Of a stretch of 64,000 bases of DNA, positions 1-7,186 are shown in pieces. The stretch is from Micromonospora sp. WMMA1947 (GTDB taxonomy: Bacteria; Actinomycetota; Actinomycetes; Mycobacteriales; Micromonosporaceae). Every line of letters begins with the position of its first letter. The first letter of the stretch is position 1. A model generated the notes under the pieces. It was not told the DNA's origin. It searched no databases and saw only the letters and a list, made by a program, of their open reading frames with translations. The DNA lies in contig NZ_CP114909.1 of NCBI RefSeq assembly GCF_027497355.1, positions 1,922,001-1,986,000 on the forward strand. The letters run 5' to 3'. A program made the position numbers and the translations under genes.

Positions 1-1100
1 TGCCTTTCCACCGCGCTGCCGACCATGAACCCGGGTACGTCGCTGAGGAACAGCAGCGGCACGTTGAACGCGTCGCAGAGCTGCACGAACCGGGTCGCCT
101 TGTCGGCCGAGTCGACGAAGAGCACGCCGCCCTTGAACATCGAGTTGTTGCCGACCACGCCGACGACCTCGCCGTTCAGCCGGCCGAACCCGATGGTCAG
201 CTCCTTGGCCCACAGCGCCTGGATCTCGAAGAAGCTGCCGGAGTCGAGCAGACCCTTGACGTACCGGCGCATGTCGAACGCCTGCCGCTCGCTGGCCGGG
301 ACCAGCGCGGCCAGGTCGGCCTTCTCCGGCGCGGCCACCGCCTCGGCGGCCGGTGGGTCCTGCTTCCAGTTCGACGGCAGGTAGGACAGGTAGGTCCGCA
401 CCACGTCGAGCGCGTCGTTCTCGGTCTTGCAGAGGAAGTGACCCACGCCGGACTCGGCGCAGTGCACCTTCGCGCCGCCCATCGCCTCCAGCGTGGTCTT
501 CTCGCCGGTGACCATCTCGACCATGCGGTCGGAGCCGAGGTACATGCTGGCGTTGCCGTCCACCATGGCGACCACGTCACAGAACGCCGGGATGTACGCC
601 CCACCCGCCGCGCTCGGCCCGAACAGCGCGCAGACCTGCGGGATCGAGCCGGAGGCGCGGACCTGGTTCCAGAAGATCTTGCCGGCGCCGCGGCGGCCCG
701 GGAACAGGTCGACCTGGTCGGTGATCCGGGCGCCGGCCGAGTCGACCAGGTAGACCATCGGCACACCGGTCGCGTACGCCCGCTCGATGATCCGGATGAT
801 CTTCTCGACGGTACGCGCGCCCCAGCTGCCGGCCTTGACCGTGGAGTCGTTCGCCATCAGGCAGACCTGGCGGCCGTCGATGGTCGCGGTGCCGGTGACC
901 ACGCCGTCGGCGGGCAGCCCGTCGGCCATGGCGTTGGCGTAGAGACCGTCCTCGACGAAGGAGCCCTCGTCGACCAGGTACGCCACGCGCTCGCGGGCGA
1001 ACAGCTTCCCCTTCGCCGCGTTGGCCGCGTGGTACTTGTCCGCACCACCGGCGCGGGCGCGCTTGCGCAGCTGCTCCAGTGCCTCACCGTCGAGCGTCAC
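1..1100 (-). CDS. Acyl-CoA carboxylase beta (carboxyltransferase) subunit, C-terminus outside window
   Basis: Carboxyltransferase subunit of a biotin-dependent acyl-CoA carboxylase; the neighbouring HMG-CoA lyase suggests methylcrotonyl-CoA (leucine breakdown) as substrate. About 366 residues are visible and the frame is open at the window edge; family members are about 530 residues. The crotonase-like N-terminal half is clear: YLVDSAGARITDQVD (about 117-131) and the oxyanion-hole segment GPSAAGGAYIPAF (161-173). I chose GTG at 1100 because GGGAG lies 5 nt upstream; an in-frame GTG at 1118 has no ribosome site. A TetR-type operator overlaps its probable promoter, so it can be transcribed separately from the upstream HMG-CoA lyase. 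Family certain; exact substrate inferred from context. Confidence 0.9.
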   Translation of the reverse strand, partial: MTLDGEALEQLRKRARAGGADKYHAANAAKGKLFARERVAYLVDEGSFVEDGLYANAMADGLPADGVVTGTATIDGRQVCLMANDSTVKAGSWGARTVEKIIRIIERAYATGVPMVYLVDSAGARITDQVDLFPGRRGAGKIFWNQVRASGSIPQVCALFGPSAAGGAYIPAFCDVVAMVDGNASMYLGSDRMVEMVTGEKTTLEAMGGAKVHCAESGVGHFLCKTENDALDVVRTYLSYLPSNWKQDPPAAEAVAAPEKADLAALVPASERQAFDMRRYVKGLLDSGSFFEIQALWAKELTIGFGRLNGEVVGVVGNNSMFKGGVLFVDSADKATRFVQLCDAFNVPLLFLSDVPGFMVGSAVER

Positions 1101-1141
1101 GCCGACTCCCGTTGCCACCGCCCGCGCAGGGCGCCACCGAC

Positions 1142-1157
1142 CTGAACGATCGTTAGG
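1142..1157. promoter_or_regulatory. TetR-type operator upstream of the carboxyltransferase gene
   Basis: CTGAACGATCGTTAGG is an imperfect palindrome with the perfect core AACGATCGTT. It sits just after a possible minus-strand -10 (TAGCCT, complement of 1155-1160), where a repressor would block transcription. It matches the site at 3627-3642 at 12 of 16 positions, so both are probably bound by the TetR regulator at 3657-4271. Binding is inference. Confidence 0.6.
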
Positions 1158-1215
1158 CTACCCCACCCGCACCACCTCCGGCACCCCGCCACACCCCCGC
1201 GCCCCATTCACCTTC

Positions 1216-1275
1216 GTGATCAAGGAGTTCGTGTCCTCGGTCGGGCTCCCGGAGGACACCAACTCCTTGATCAAC
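1216..1275. repeat. Intergenic hairpin element, family A, copy 1
   Basis: Inverted repeat with arms 1216-1238 and 1252-1275 sharing the core TGATCAAGGAGTT-GTGTCCTC, separated by a 13-nt loop. It begins 20 nt beyond the stop of the HMG-CoA lyase gene. The same element recurs at 30261-30321 and 58863-58923, each time shortly after the 3' end of a minus-strand gene. It may act as a terminator or 3'-end stabiliser; it is not an insertion sequence, as there is no reading frame. Confidence 0.85.
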
Positions 1276-1295
1276 GGGGCGGGCACGGGACGGGG

Positions 1296-2216
1296 TCAGG
1301 ACGGGAGGGGGGTCAGGCGGGAGCGCGGGCCGGCCCGGAGGACTCCGGACGGGAGCTTCTTGCCCACCAGGGACTCGGCCAGCTCGGCGGCAGCGATCAG
1401 GGCGTCCAGGTCGATGCCGGTGTCGATGCCCATGTCGTGCAGCATGTGCACCGCCTCCTCGGTGGCCAGGTTGCCGCTGGCACCCGGGGCGTACGGGCAG
1501 CCGCCGAGGCCGCCGACGCTGGCGTCGAACTCGGTGACGCCCAGTTCCATTGCGGTGAGCATGTTCGCCAGGGCGGTACCCCGGGTGTTGTGGAAGTGCA
1601 GCAGCACCGGCAGGTGGGCGTTGCGGTCCCGGACCGCCGTCACCAGTTCGCGGACGCGCCGGGGCGTACCCATGCCGGTGGTGTCGCCGAAGGCGACGCG
1701 GTCCGCGCCGTCGCGGGCGACCCGGTCGACGATCGCGGCCACCCGGCGGGGGTCCACGTCGCCCTCGTAGGGGCAGCCGAAGCTGGTCGCCACGATCACC
1801 TCGGCGGTCGCGCCCGCGCCGTGCAGCAGGTCGATCAGCTCGGCGATGTCGTCGAGCGACTCGTCGGTGGAGCGGTTGACGTTGCGGCGGTTGTGCGTGT
1901 CGCTGGCCGAGACCACCACCTCGATCTCGGTGAAGCCCGCCGCCAGCGCCCGCTGCGCGCCACGGGTGTTCGGCACCAGGGCCGAGTAGCGCACCCCGCC
2001 GACCTTCTCCGCCCGCTGCCACACCTCGTCGGCGTCGGCCATCTGCGGGATCGCCTTCGGGTGGACGAAGGAGACGGCCTCGATGCGCCGCACCCCGGTG
2101 CGGGACAACGCGTCGAGCAGCCGCACCTTGGCGTCGGTGGGGATGGGCTCCTCGTTCTGGAGCCCGTCCCGTGGACCGACCTCACGGATGCTCACGGAGT
2201 CCGGGAGTTCCGCCAT
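1296..2216 (-). CDS. mvaB: Hydroxymethylglutaryl-CoA lyase
   Basis: Cleaves HMG-CoA to acetoacetate and acetyl-CoA, the last step of leucine catabolism. The 306-residue protein is a normal-length HMGL-like TIM barrel. Visible motifs are REVGPRDGLQNE near residues 11-22 (metal and substrate binding), HFHNTRG at about 207-213 (metal histidines) and the signature GGLGGCPYAPGA at about 235-246 with the catalytic cysteine. I chose ATG at 2216 because AGGTGA lies 5 nt upstream; an in-frame GTG at 2225 overlaps that site. It follows the biotin carboxylase by 25 nt, so the two are probably co-transcribed. A hairpin element follows its stop. Confidence 0.93.
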   Translation of the reverse strand: MAELPDSVSIREVGPRDGLQNEEPIPTDAKVRLLDALSRTGVRRIEAVSFVHPKAIPQMADADEVWQRAEKVGGVRYSALVPNTRGAQRALAAGFTEIEVVVSASDTHNRRNVNRSTDESLDDIAELIDLLHGAGATAEVIVATSFGCPYEGDVDPRRVAAIVDRVARDGADRVAFGDTTGMGTPRRVRELVTAVRDRNAHLPVLLHFHNTRGTALANMLTAMELGVTEFDASVGGLGGCPYAPGASGNLATEEAVHMLHDMGIDTGIDLDALIAAAELAESLVGKKLPSGVLRAGPRSRLTPLPS

Positions 2217-2241
2217 CAGATTCACCTCACTGGGTCGAAGG

Positions 2242-3588
2242 TCAGCGCATCCGGGAGACGATGCCGGTGTCGTAGTCGCCGGAGAGGAACTCCGGGTTCT
2301 CCAGCAGCTCGGCGAAGAACGGCAGGTTGCACTTGGGGCCGGCGATCTCGAACTGGGCCACCGCCGCCCGCGCCCGCCCGACCGCCTCCTCGCGGGTGTC
2401 CCCGGTGAGGATCAGCTTGGCCATCAGGCTGTCGTAGAACGGCGTGACGGTGTTGCCGGCGACGTAGCCGGAGTCGACGCGTACGCCGGTGCCGGACGGC
2501 TCGTTCCAGGTGGTGATCGCGCCCGGGCCGGGCAGGAAACGCTTCGGGTCCTCGGCGTTGATCCGCAGCTCGATGGCGTGCCCGCGCGGGGTCAGCGCGT
2601 CCGGGTCGAACGTCGGCGCCAGGCCGGCCGCCACCCGCAGCTGCTCCTCGACCAGGTCGACGCCGTAGACGTACTCGGTGACCGGATGCTCGACCTGCAG
2701 CCGCGTGTTCATCTCCAGGAAGAAGAACTCCTGCGTGGACGGGTCGAGCAGACATTCCACGGTGCCGGCGTTGCGGTAGTTCACCGCCTCGCCCGCGCGT
2801 ACCGCGGCGGCCAGGAAGCGCTCGCGCAGCTCGGGCGAGACCGCCGGGGACGGCGACTCCTCGACCAGCTTCTGGTTGCGCCGCTGCACCGAGCACTCCC
2901 GCTCGCCGAGCGCCACCACCCGGCCGTCGGCCAGGCCGAGGATCTGCACCTCGACGTGGCGTACCCGGGGGAAGTACCGCTCGATCAGCACCGAGCCGTC
3001 GCCGAACATCCGCTCGGCGAACGCGCGGACCTTGTCGTACTCGGTGCGCAGCGCCGCCTCGTCGGCGGCCACGCCCATGCCCATGCCGCCGCCACCGGCG
3101 GCGGCCTTGACCATCACCGGGTAGCCGATCTCCGCGGCGGCCGCGACCGCCGCGTCCAGGTCGCTCGCCGGTTCGGTGGTGCCGGGCGCGACCGGCACGC
3201 CCGCGGCCGCCATCAGGTTCCGGGCGTTGATCTTGTCGCCCATCGCGGTGATCGCGTCGGCGCCGGGTCCGACCCAGATCAGGCCGGCCCCTTCGACGGT
3301 ACGGGCGAAGTCCGCGTTCTCGGACAGGAAGCCGTAGCCGGGGTGGATCGCCTGCGCCCCGGTGCTCCGGGCGGCGTCGAGGATCGCTTCGACGTTCCGG
3401 TAGCTCTGCGCCGGGTTCGCCGGGCCGACACAGACCGCCTCGTCGGCCTCGGTCACGAACGGCAGCGCGCCGTCGGCCTCCGAGTGCACCGCGATCGTCC
3501 GGATCCCGAGCCGCCTACCGGTACGGATGATCCGCCGCGCGATCTCCCCCCGATTCGCGACCAACAACGATTCGATCATCTTCTGCAC
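2242..3588 (-). CDS. accC: Biotin carboxylase subunit of acyl-CoA carboxylase
   Basis: ATP-dependent carboxylation of biotin, paired with the carboxyltransferase downstream. The 448-residue protein shows the biotin carboxylase N-domain (IHPGYGFLSEN, 81-91), the ATP-grasp glycine loop KAAAGGGGMGMG (161-172), ECSVQRRNQKLVEESPSP (231-248) and the catalytic EMNTRLQVEHPVTE (292-305). It stops right after the biotin carboxylase C-domain: there is no biotinyl domain and no M-K-M motif. Methylcrotonyl-type alpha subunits are usually about 650 residues with a fused carrier, so a separate carrier protein must exist, perhaps beyond the left edge. GTG at 3588 has AAGGGG 8 nt upstream; ATG at 3579 is an alternative. 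Confidence 0.93.
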   Translation of the reverse strand: MQKMIESLLVANRGEIARRIIRTGRRLGIRTIAVHSEADGALPFVTEADEAVCVGPANPAQSYRNVEAILDAARSTGAQAIHPGYGFLSENADFARTVEGAGLIWVGPGADAITAMGDKINARNLMAAAGVPVAPGTTEPASDLDAAVAAAAEIGYPVMVKAAAGGGGMGMGVAADEAALRTEYDKVRAFAERMFGDGSVLIERYFPRVRHVEVQILGLADGRVVALGERECSVQRRNQKLVEESPSPAVSPELRERFLAAAVRAGEAVNYRNAGTVECLLDPSTQEFFFLEMNTRLQVEHPVTEYVYGVDLVEEQLRVAAGLAPTFDPDALTPRGHAIELRINAEDPKRFLPGPGAITTWNEPSGTGVRVDSGYVAGNTVTPFYDSLMAKLILTGDTREEAVGRARAAVAQFEIAGPKCNLPFFAELLENPEFLSGDYDTGIVSRMR

Positions 3589-3626
3589 GGACGTGACCCC
3601 TTCTCGACGTGAAGCCGGGGTCCCTT

Positions 3627-3642
3627 CTTAACACGCGTTAAG
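3627..3642. promoter_or_regulatory. TetR-type operator between regulator and biotin carboxylase
   Basis: CTTAACACGCGTTAAG has perfect 6-bp arms (CTTAAC/GTTAAG) around a 4-bp centre. It lies in the 68-bp gap between the TetR gene and the biotin carboxylase start. The related site at 1142-1157 precedes the carboxyltransferase gene. Control by the adjacent TetR protein is inferred. Confidence 0.65.
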
Positions 3643-3656
3643 GTGCGCGCGGCGTG

Positions 3657-4271
3657 TCAGGTCGGGTCGGTGGGCGCGAGCAGGGCCGCAAGAGTCGCGC
3701 CGCGCAGCAGTTCGGCCCGGCGCCGGCGATCCACCTCGCCACCGAGGAACGGGGTCGAGTTCATCAGACCGAACGCCGCGTGGGCGAGCACCCGGGCCTC
3801 GCCGTCGGGCAGGCCGGGGTGCAGCGCGGTCAGCACGGTGACCCATTCCTCGACATACATCCGCTGGAGCCGGCGGATCCGGCGGCGCGGCTCGTCCGGG
3901 AGGCGGTCCAGTTCGTGCAGGTGCAACGCGATCACGGCCGGGTTGGCCAGCGCGAAGTCGACGTGGAAGTCGATCAGCGACTCCAGCGCGGCACGCGGAT
4001 CGCCCGGGTGACCGGCGGCGCGTTCCCGCCCGCCCGCGAGCAACCCCTCGCTCACCGGGATCAGCGCGGCGACGAGCATCGCCTCCTTGCCGGCGAAGTG
4101 GTGGTAGAGCGCCGGCCCGGTGACCCCGGCCGCCGCGCCGATGTCGTCCATCGACACACCGTGGTAGCCGCGCGCCGCGAAGAGGCCGACCGCGATCTCC
4201 AGGATCTCGTCCCGCCGGGACCGGCGCCGGGCCGCGCCCGCCGCCCCCCGTGCCTGCTGTTCCACCGCCAC
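3657..4271 (-). CDS. TetR/AcrR family transcriptional regulator
   Basis: One-component repressor of 204 residues. The N-terminal helix-turn-helix occupies about residues 20-65 (ILEIAVGLFAARGYHGVSM, then GVTGPALYHHFAGKEAML), followed by a helical ligand-binding domain. It is first in the minus-strand acyl-CoA carboxylase/HMG-CoA lyase cluster and probably senses an acyl-CoA from that pathway. Start GTG at 4271: TAGGCT followed by 6 nt places the transcription start at the GTG itself, so the mRNA is probably leaderless. Matching operators lie at 3627-3642 and 1142-1157. Confidence 0.88.
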   Translation of the reverse strand: MAVEQQARGAAGAARRRSRRDEILEIAVGLFAARGYHGVSMDDIGAAAGVTGPALYHHFAGKEAMLVAALIPVSEGLLAGGRERAAGHPGDPRAALESLIDFHVDFALANPAVIALHLHELDRLPDEPRRRIRRLQRMYVEEWVTVLTALHPGLPDGEARVLAHAAFGLMNSTPFLGGEVDRRRRAELLRGATLAALLAPTDPT

Positions 4272-4299
4272 CGGGCCAGCCTAGACCTCGTGTTCGCGC

Positions 4300-4334
4300 T
4301 GGGGCAGCCGCGGTTACCCAACGGTTGCCCCAGC
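4300..4334 (-). terminator. Hairpin terminator after the TPR gene
   Basis: Stem CTGGGGCA/TGCCCCAG plus a short inner CCG/CGG pairing, 9 nt beyond the stop of the minus-strand TPR gene and just before the TetR promoter. There is no T-tract, as is usual for actinomycete hairpin terminators. Confidence 0.6.
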
Positions 4335-4342
4335 CCGCCGCG

Positions 4343-7186
4343 TCAGTCCTCCTCGATGCCGTGGTCGGCGCGGATCTTCGCCGCCTCGGCCTCCCGGCCC
4401 TGCTCGTCGAGCGCACGGGCCAGCAGCCAGGCGGCCTGCGTGGCCGGACGGGAACCGCTGGGCAGCCCGCCGAGGACCGGGCGCAGCAGCCCTTCGGCCT
4501 GCTCCGGGCGCCCGTCGCGCAGCAGCAACTCGCCGGTCAGCACCTCGACCTGCGCCGCCTCGCCGAACGCCTCGATCGACCGCAGGCGCTCCGGTACGCC
4601 GGCCACCCGGTCCAGCGCGGCGGTGAGCCGGTCCTCGCCGATCAGCACCCGGGCCACCGCGTCGTCGGCCATCGCCCGCTCGTACGTCACCACGGGACGC
4701 TCGTCGGCCCCGGCCGGGAGCGCGGCCGCCGCCTCGTCCACCCGCTCGATCGCGGCGACCGCGGCCGGCAGGTCACCGGACCAGTGCAGGGCGAGCAGTT
4801 CCCGCCGCCGGGCCCGCAGCTCGTCGACCTGGAAACCGGCCAGCCGCCAGGCGGTCGCCGCCGCCGCGAACCGCTGCGCGGCCAGGGCGTCCCGGTCGGC
4901 GTCGTAGAGCAGGCCGCCGGACTCCTCCAGCACCTGCGCGCGGTGGGGGAGATTGTCGGGCCCGTCCAGGTTGTCGGCGAGCGTGTCGAGCACCGCGAGC
5001 GCCAGATCCGTCTCGCCGAGACCCGCGTAGATGCCGGACAGCATGTGCCGGCAGCGGTCCGCCTCGGCCTGCGCCCCTGCCCGGTCGAGCCCGAGCACCG
5101 CCTCCTCGGCCACCTCGGCGGCCTCCGCCAGCCGCCCGGCGACCCGGTACGCGTCGGCCAGCTCCCAGCGCAGCAGCGCGTCGCCCTCCAGCCCCTGCTC
5201 GACGCAGAGGGTGACCGCCTCGGCGAGATCCTCCACCGCCTCACCGGCCCGGTCGGCGGCCATCAGCGCCCGGCCCCGGGTCACCCGCAGCGGCAGGTAC
5301 GCGCCGGCCGGCGCGACCGACAGCGCCTCGTCGCAGGCGGCCACCGCGTCGGCCGCGTCGTCGGTGGCCCGGGCGTACGCCAGGCAGGCGCCGGTGAGCA
5401 TCTCGGCGTCGCCCAGCTCGCCCGCCAGCCGACGGGACCGCACCGCCGCCTCCCGGAACTCCTCGGCCCGCTCCAACTGCTCCAGCACGTGAGTGCGGTG
5501 CAGCGCGACCCGCCCCGCCAGCCACGGATCGGCGTCGGCCTCCGCCTCGGCCCGGTCCAGCGCGTCGAGCGCCTCCGCCCACCGCTCGCCGTGCACGTGG
5601 GCCAGGGCGAGCCGGTCCCAGCCGGCCGCCCGGTCACGGGGTCCGCCGTGCTCGCTCAGGTAGTCGGCCGACTCCCGGGCCAGGGCCAGCCCTTCGTCGG
5701 CGCTCTCCTCGACCATGCTGAGCAGCACACCGAGCCGGCCGGCCACGACCTGGGCGTGCAGCGGGTCCGGCACCTCCCGCCACGCGGCCAGCGCCTCCCG
5801 GTTCACCTCGATCGCCGCCGGTACGCTGTCGTCGTCCTGGGACAGCTCACCGGCCCGCAGCTCCAGCCGCCAGGCCCGGGTGGTCGGGGGCAGGTCGGCG
5901 TCGCCGAACCGCTCGTCGTACGCGTGCAACGCCGCGACCAGGCCGTCCCGGCGGTTGGTGCGCCAGCACTCCTCGGCCAACGCGAGCAGCTCGTCGGCAC
6001 CGGCGTCGGCGGGCACCGTCACCGGCTGCGGAGAGGTCGCCGGGCCGTCCGGCCCGGTACGCGGCGCGGGCACCGTCGGGCGGCGCAGGCTCGCCGACAG
6101 CGGCAGGTGCTCACCGACCGGCCCGGCCGCCAGCTTGCGGGCGATCAGGCCCGACTGGTGCGTGGTGCCGTTGCGGGCGTCGAAGCGCTCGGCCAGCGCG
6201 ATCGCCGTACCGGCCAGCTCGTCGGCGAGCACGCCCACCGACACGTCGGCCGCCGGTCGCTCGCCGGAGGCGCGGCGGTGCACTGTCAACTCGGCCGGCA
6301 CCTGACGCAGCGCGGCCGAGGCGGCGGCCGCGAAGTGCATCGCGGCGGCCGGGGTGGGCGCCCGGTCCAGCCAGTCCAGGTGCCGCTCGACCAGTTCCAG
6401 CGCGCGGGCCTCGTTGCCGGTCACCGTGCAGAACTCGACGTGCTCGCCGATGTCCCACAGGTCGGCGAGGTGCCCGCGCACCCGCCGGTACGCCTCCCGG
6501 TGCGCGTCCCGCGCCGCGTCGGTCCGGCCGGTCTCGCGGTAGGGCGTGAGCAGCGCGGTGAGGATCCCCTGCGGCTGCTCGCTACAGGTCAGCCGCCCGG
6601 CGAGCACCGGCTCGGCCAGCGCCACCGCCTCCTCGTGCCGGCCGTGCCGCGCCAGGTGCGCGACCTGCGTGGTCGGGTCACACCCGGCGCAGTCGGACAG
6701 CGCGTCCCGGGGCGTGGTCATCCACTTGCGGTACCACTGCTCCGCCGCCTCGTCGTCGCCCAGGTGCGCGGCCACCAGGTAGCGGTGCTTGTAGACGGCC
6801 TGCAGCGAGTGCCCGGAGTCGCGGTAGCGCCGTTCCATGTCGTCGAGCACCGCGTACGTCCGGTCCAGCGGCAGCTCCGGGAACTTCACCATCGCGTTGA
6901 CCATGTACTTGAAGAACCAGAGCAGCTGGTGCGTGTAGCGCTGGTGGTAGGGCTGCGGATCCTTGTCGTACTCGGCGAGGCACCAGGAGAACGTGACGAA
7001 GGACTTCGCCGGTTCGCCGCCGTAGACGTACGCGGTGGTGCCGGTGACCCGGGCGGCGAAGGCGAGGTGCCGGTCGTCGCCCGCGTCGGCGCGCCGCAGC
7101 AGCTGTTCCAGCGCGGCGATCTGCCCCGGCCCGTACGGCATGGATTCGATCTCGTGGTGCATCCGCCAGAGGTCGTCGTCAGTCAC
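4343..7186 (-). CDS. Large tetratricopeptide-repeat protein coupled to the Hsp90-like gene
   Basis: Predicted cytoplasmic all-helical protein of 947 residues with no signal peptide or membrane segment. Repeated helical hairpins with A/L/Y spacing typical of TPR units run through it, e.g. GRHEEAVALAEPVLAG (about 197-212) and GEDRLTAALDRVAGV near the C-terminus. TPR proteins are protein-interaction scaffolds. Its GTG start overlaps the end of the Hsp90-family gene by 8 bp, with GGGAGAG upstream, so the two are translationally coupled. The pairing recalls eukaryotic Hsp90 with TPR co-chaperones, but the Hsp90-like protein here ends in GEIRD, not the eukaryotic EEVD tail. Function otherwise unknown. 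Confidence 0.82.
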   Translation of the reverse strand: MTDDDLWRMHHEIESMPYGPGQIAALEQLLRRADAGDDRHLAFAARVTGTTAYVYGGEPAKSFVTFSWCLAEYDKDPQPYHQRYTHQLLWFFKYMVNAMVKFPELPLDRTYAVLDDMERRYRDSGHSLQAVYKHRYLVAAHLGDDEAAEQWYRKWMTTPRDALSDCAGCDPTTQVAHLARHGRHEEAVALAEPVLAGRLTCSEQPQGILTALLTPYRETGRTDAARDAHREAYRRVRGHLADLWDIGEHVEFCTVTGNEARALELVERHLDWLDRAPTPAAAMHFAAAASAALRQVPAELTVHRRASGERPAADVSVGVLADELAGTAIALAERFDARNGTTHQSGLIARKLAAGPVGEHLPLSASLRRPTVPAPRTGPDGPATSPQPVTVPADAGADELLALAEECWRTNRRDGLVAALHAYDERFGDADLPPTTRAWRLELRAGELSQDDDSVPAAIEVNREALAAWREVPDPLHAQVVAGRLGVLLSMVEESADEGLALARESADYLSEHGGPRDRAAGWDRLALAHVHGERWAEALDALDRAEAEADADPWLAGRVALHRTHVLEQLERAEEFREAAVRSRRLAGELGDAEMLTGACLAYARATDDAADAVAACDEALSVAPAGAYLPLRVTRGRALMAADRAGEAVEDLAEAVTLCVEQGLEGDALLRWELADAYRVAGRLAEAAEVAEEAVLGLDRAGAQAEADRCRHMLSGIYAGLGETDLALAVLDTLADNLDGPDNLPHRAQVLEESGGLLYDADRDALAAQRFAAAATAWRLAGFQVDELRARRRELLALHWSGDLPAAVAAIERVDEAAAALPAGADERPVVTYERAMADDAVARVLIGEDRLTAALDRVAGVPERLRSIEAFGEAAQVEVLTGELLLRDGRPEQAEGLLRPVLGGLPSGSRPATQAAWLLARALDEQGREAEAAKIRADHGIEED

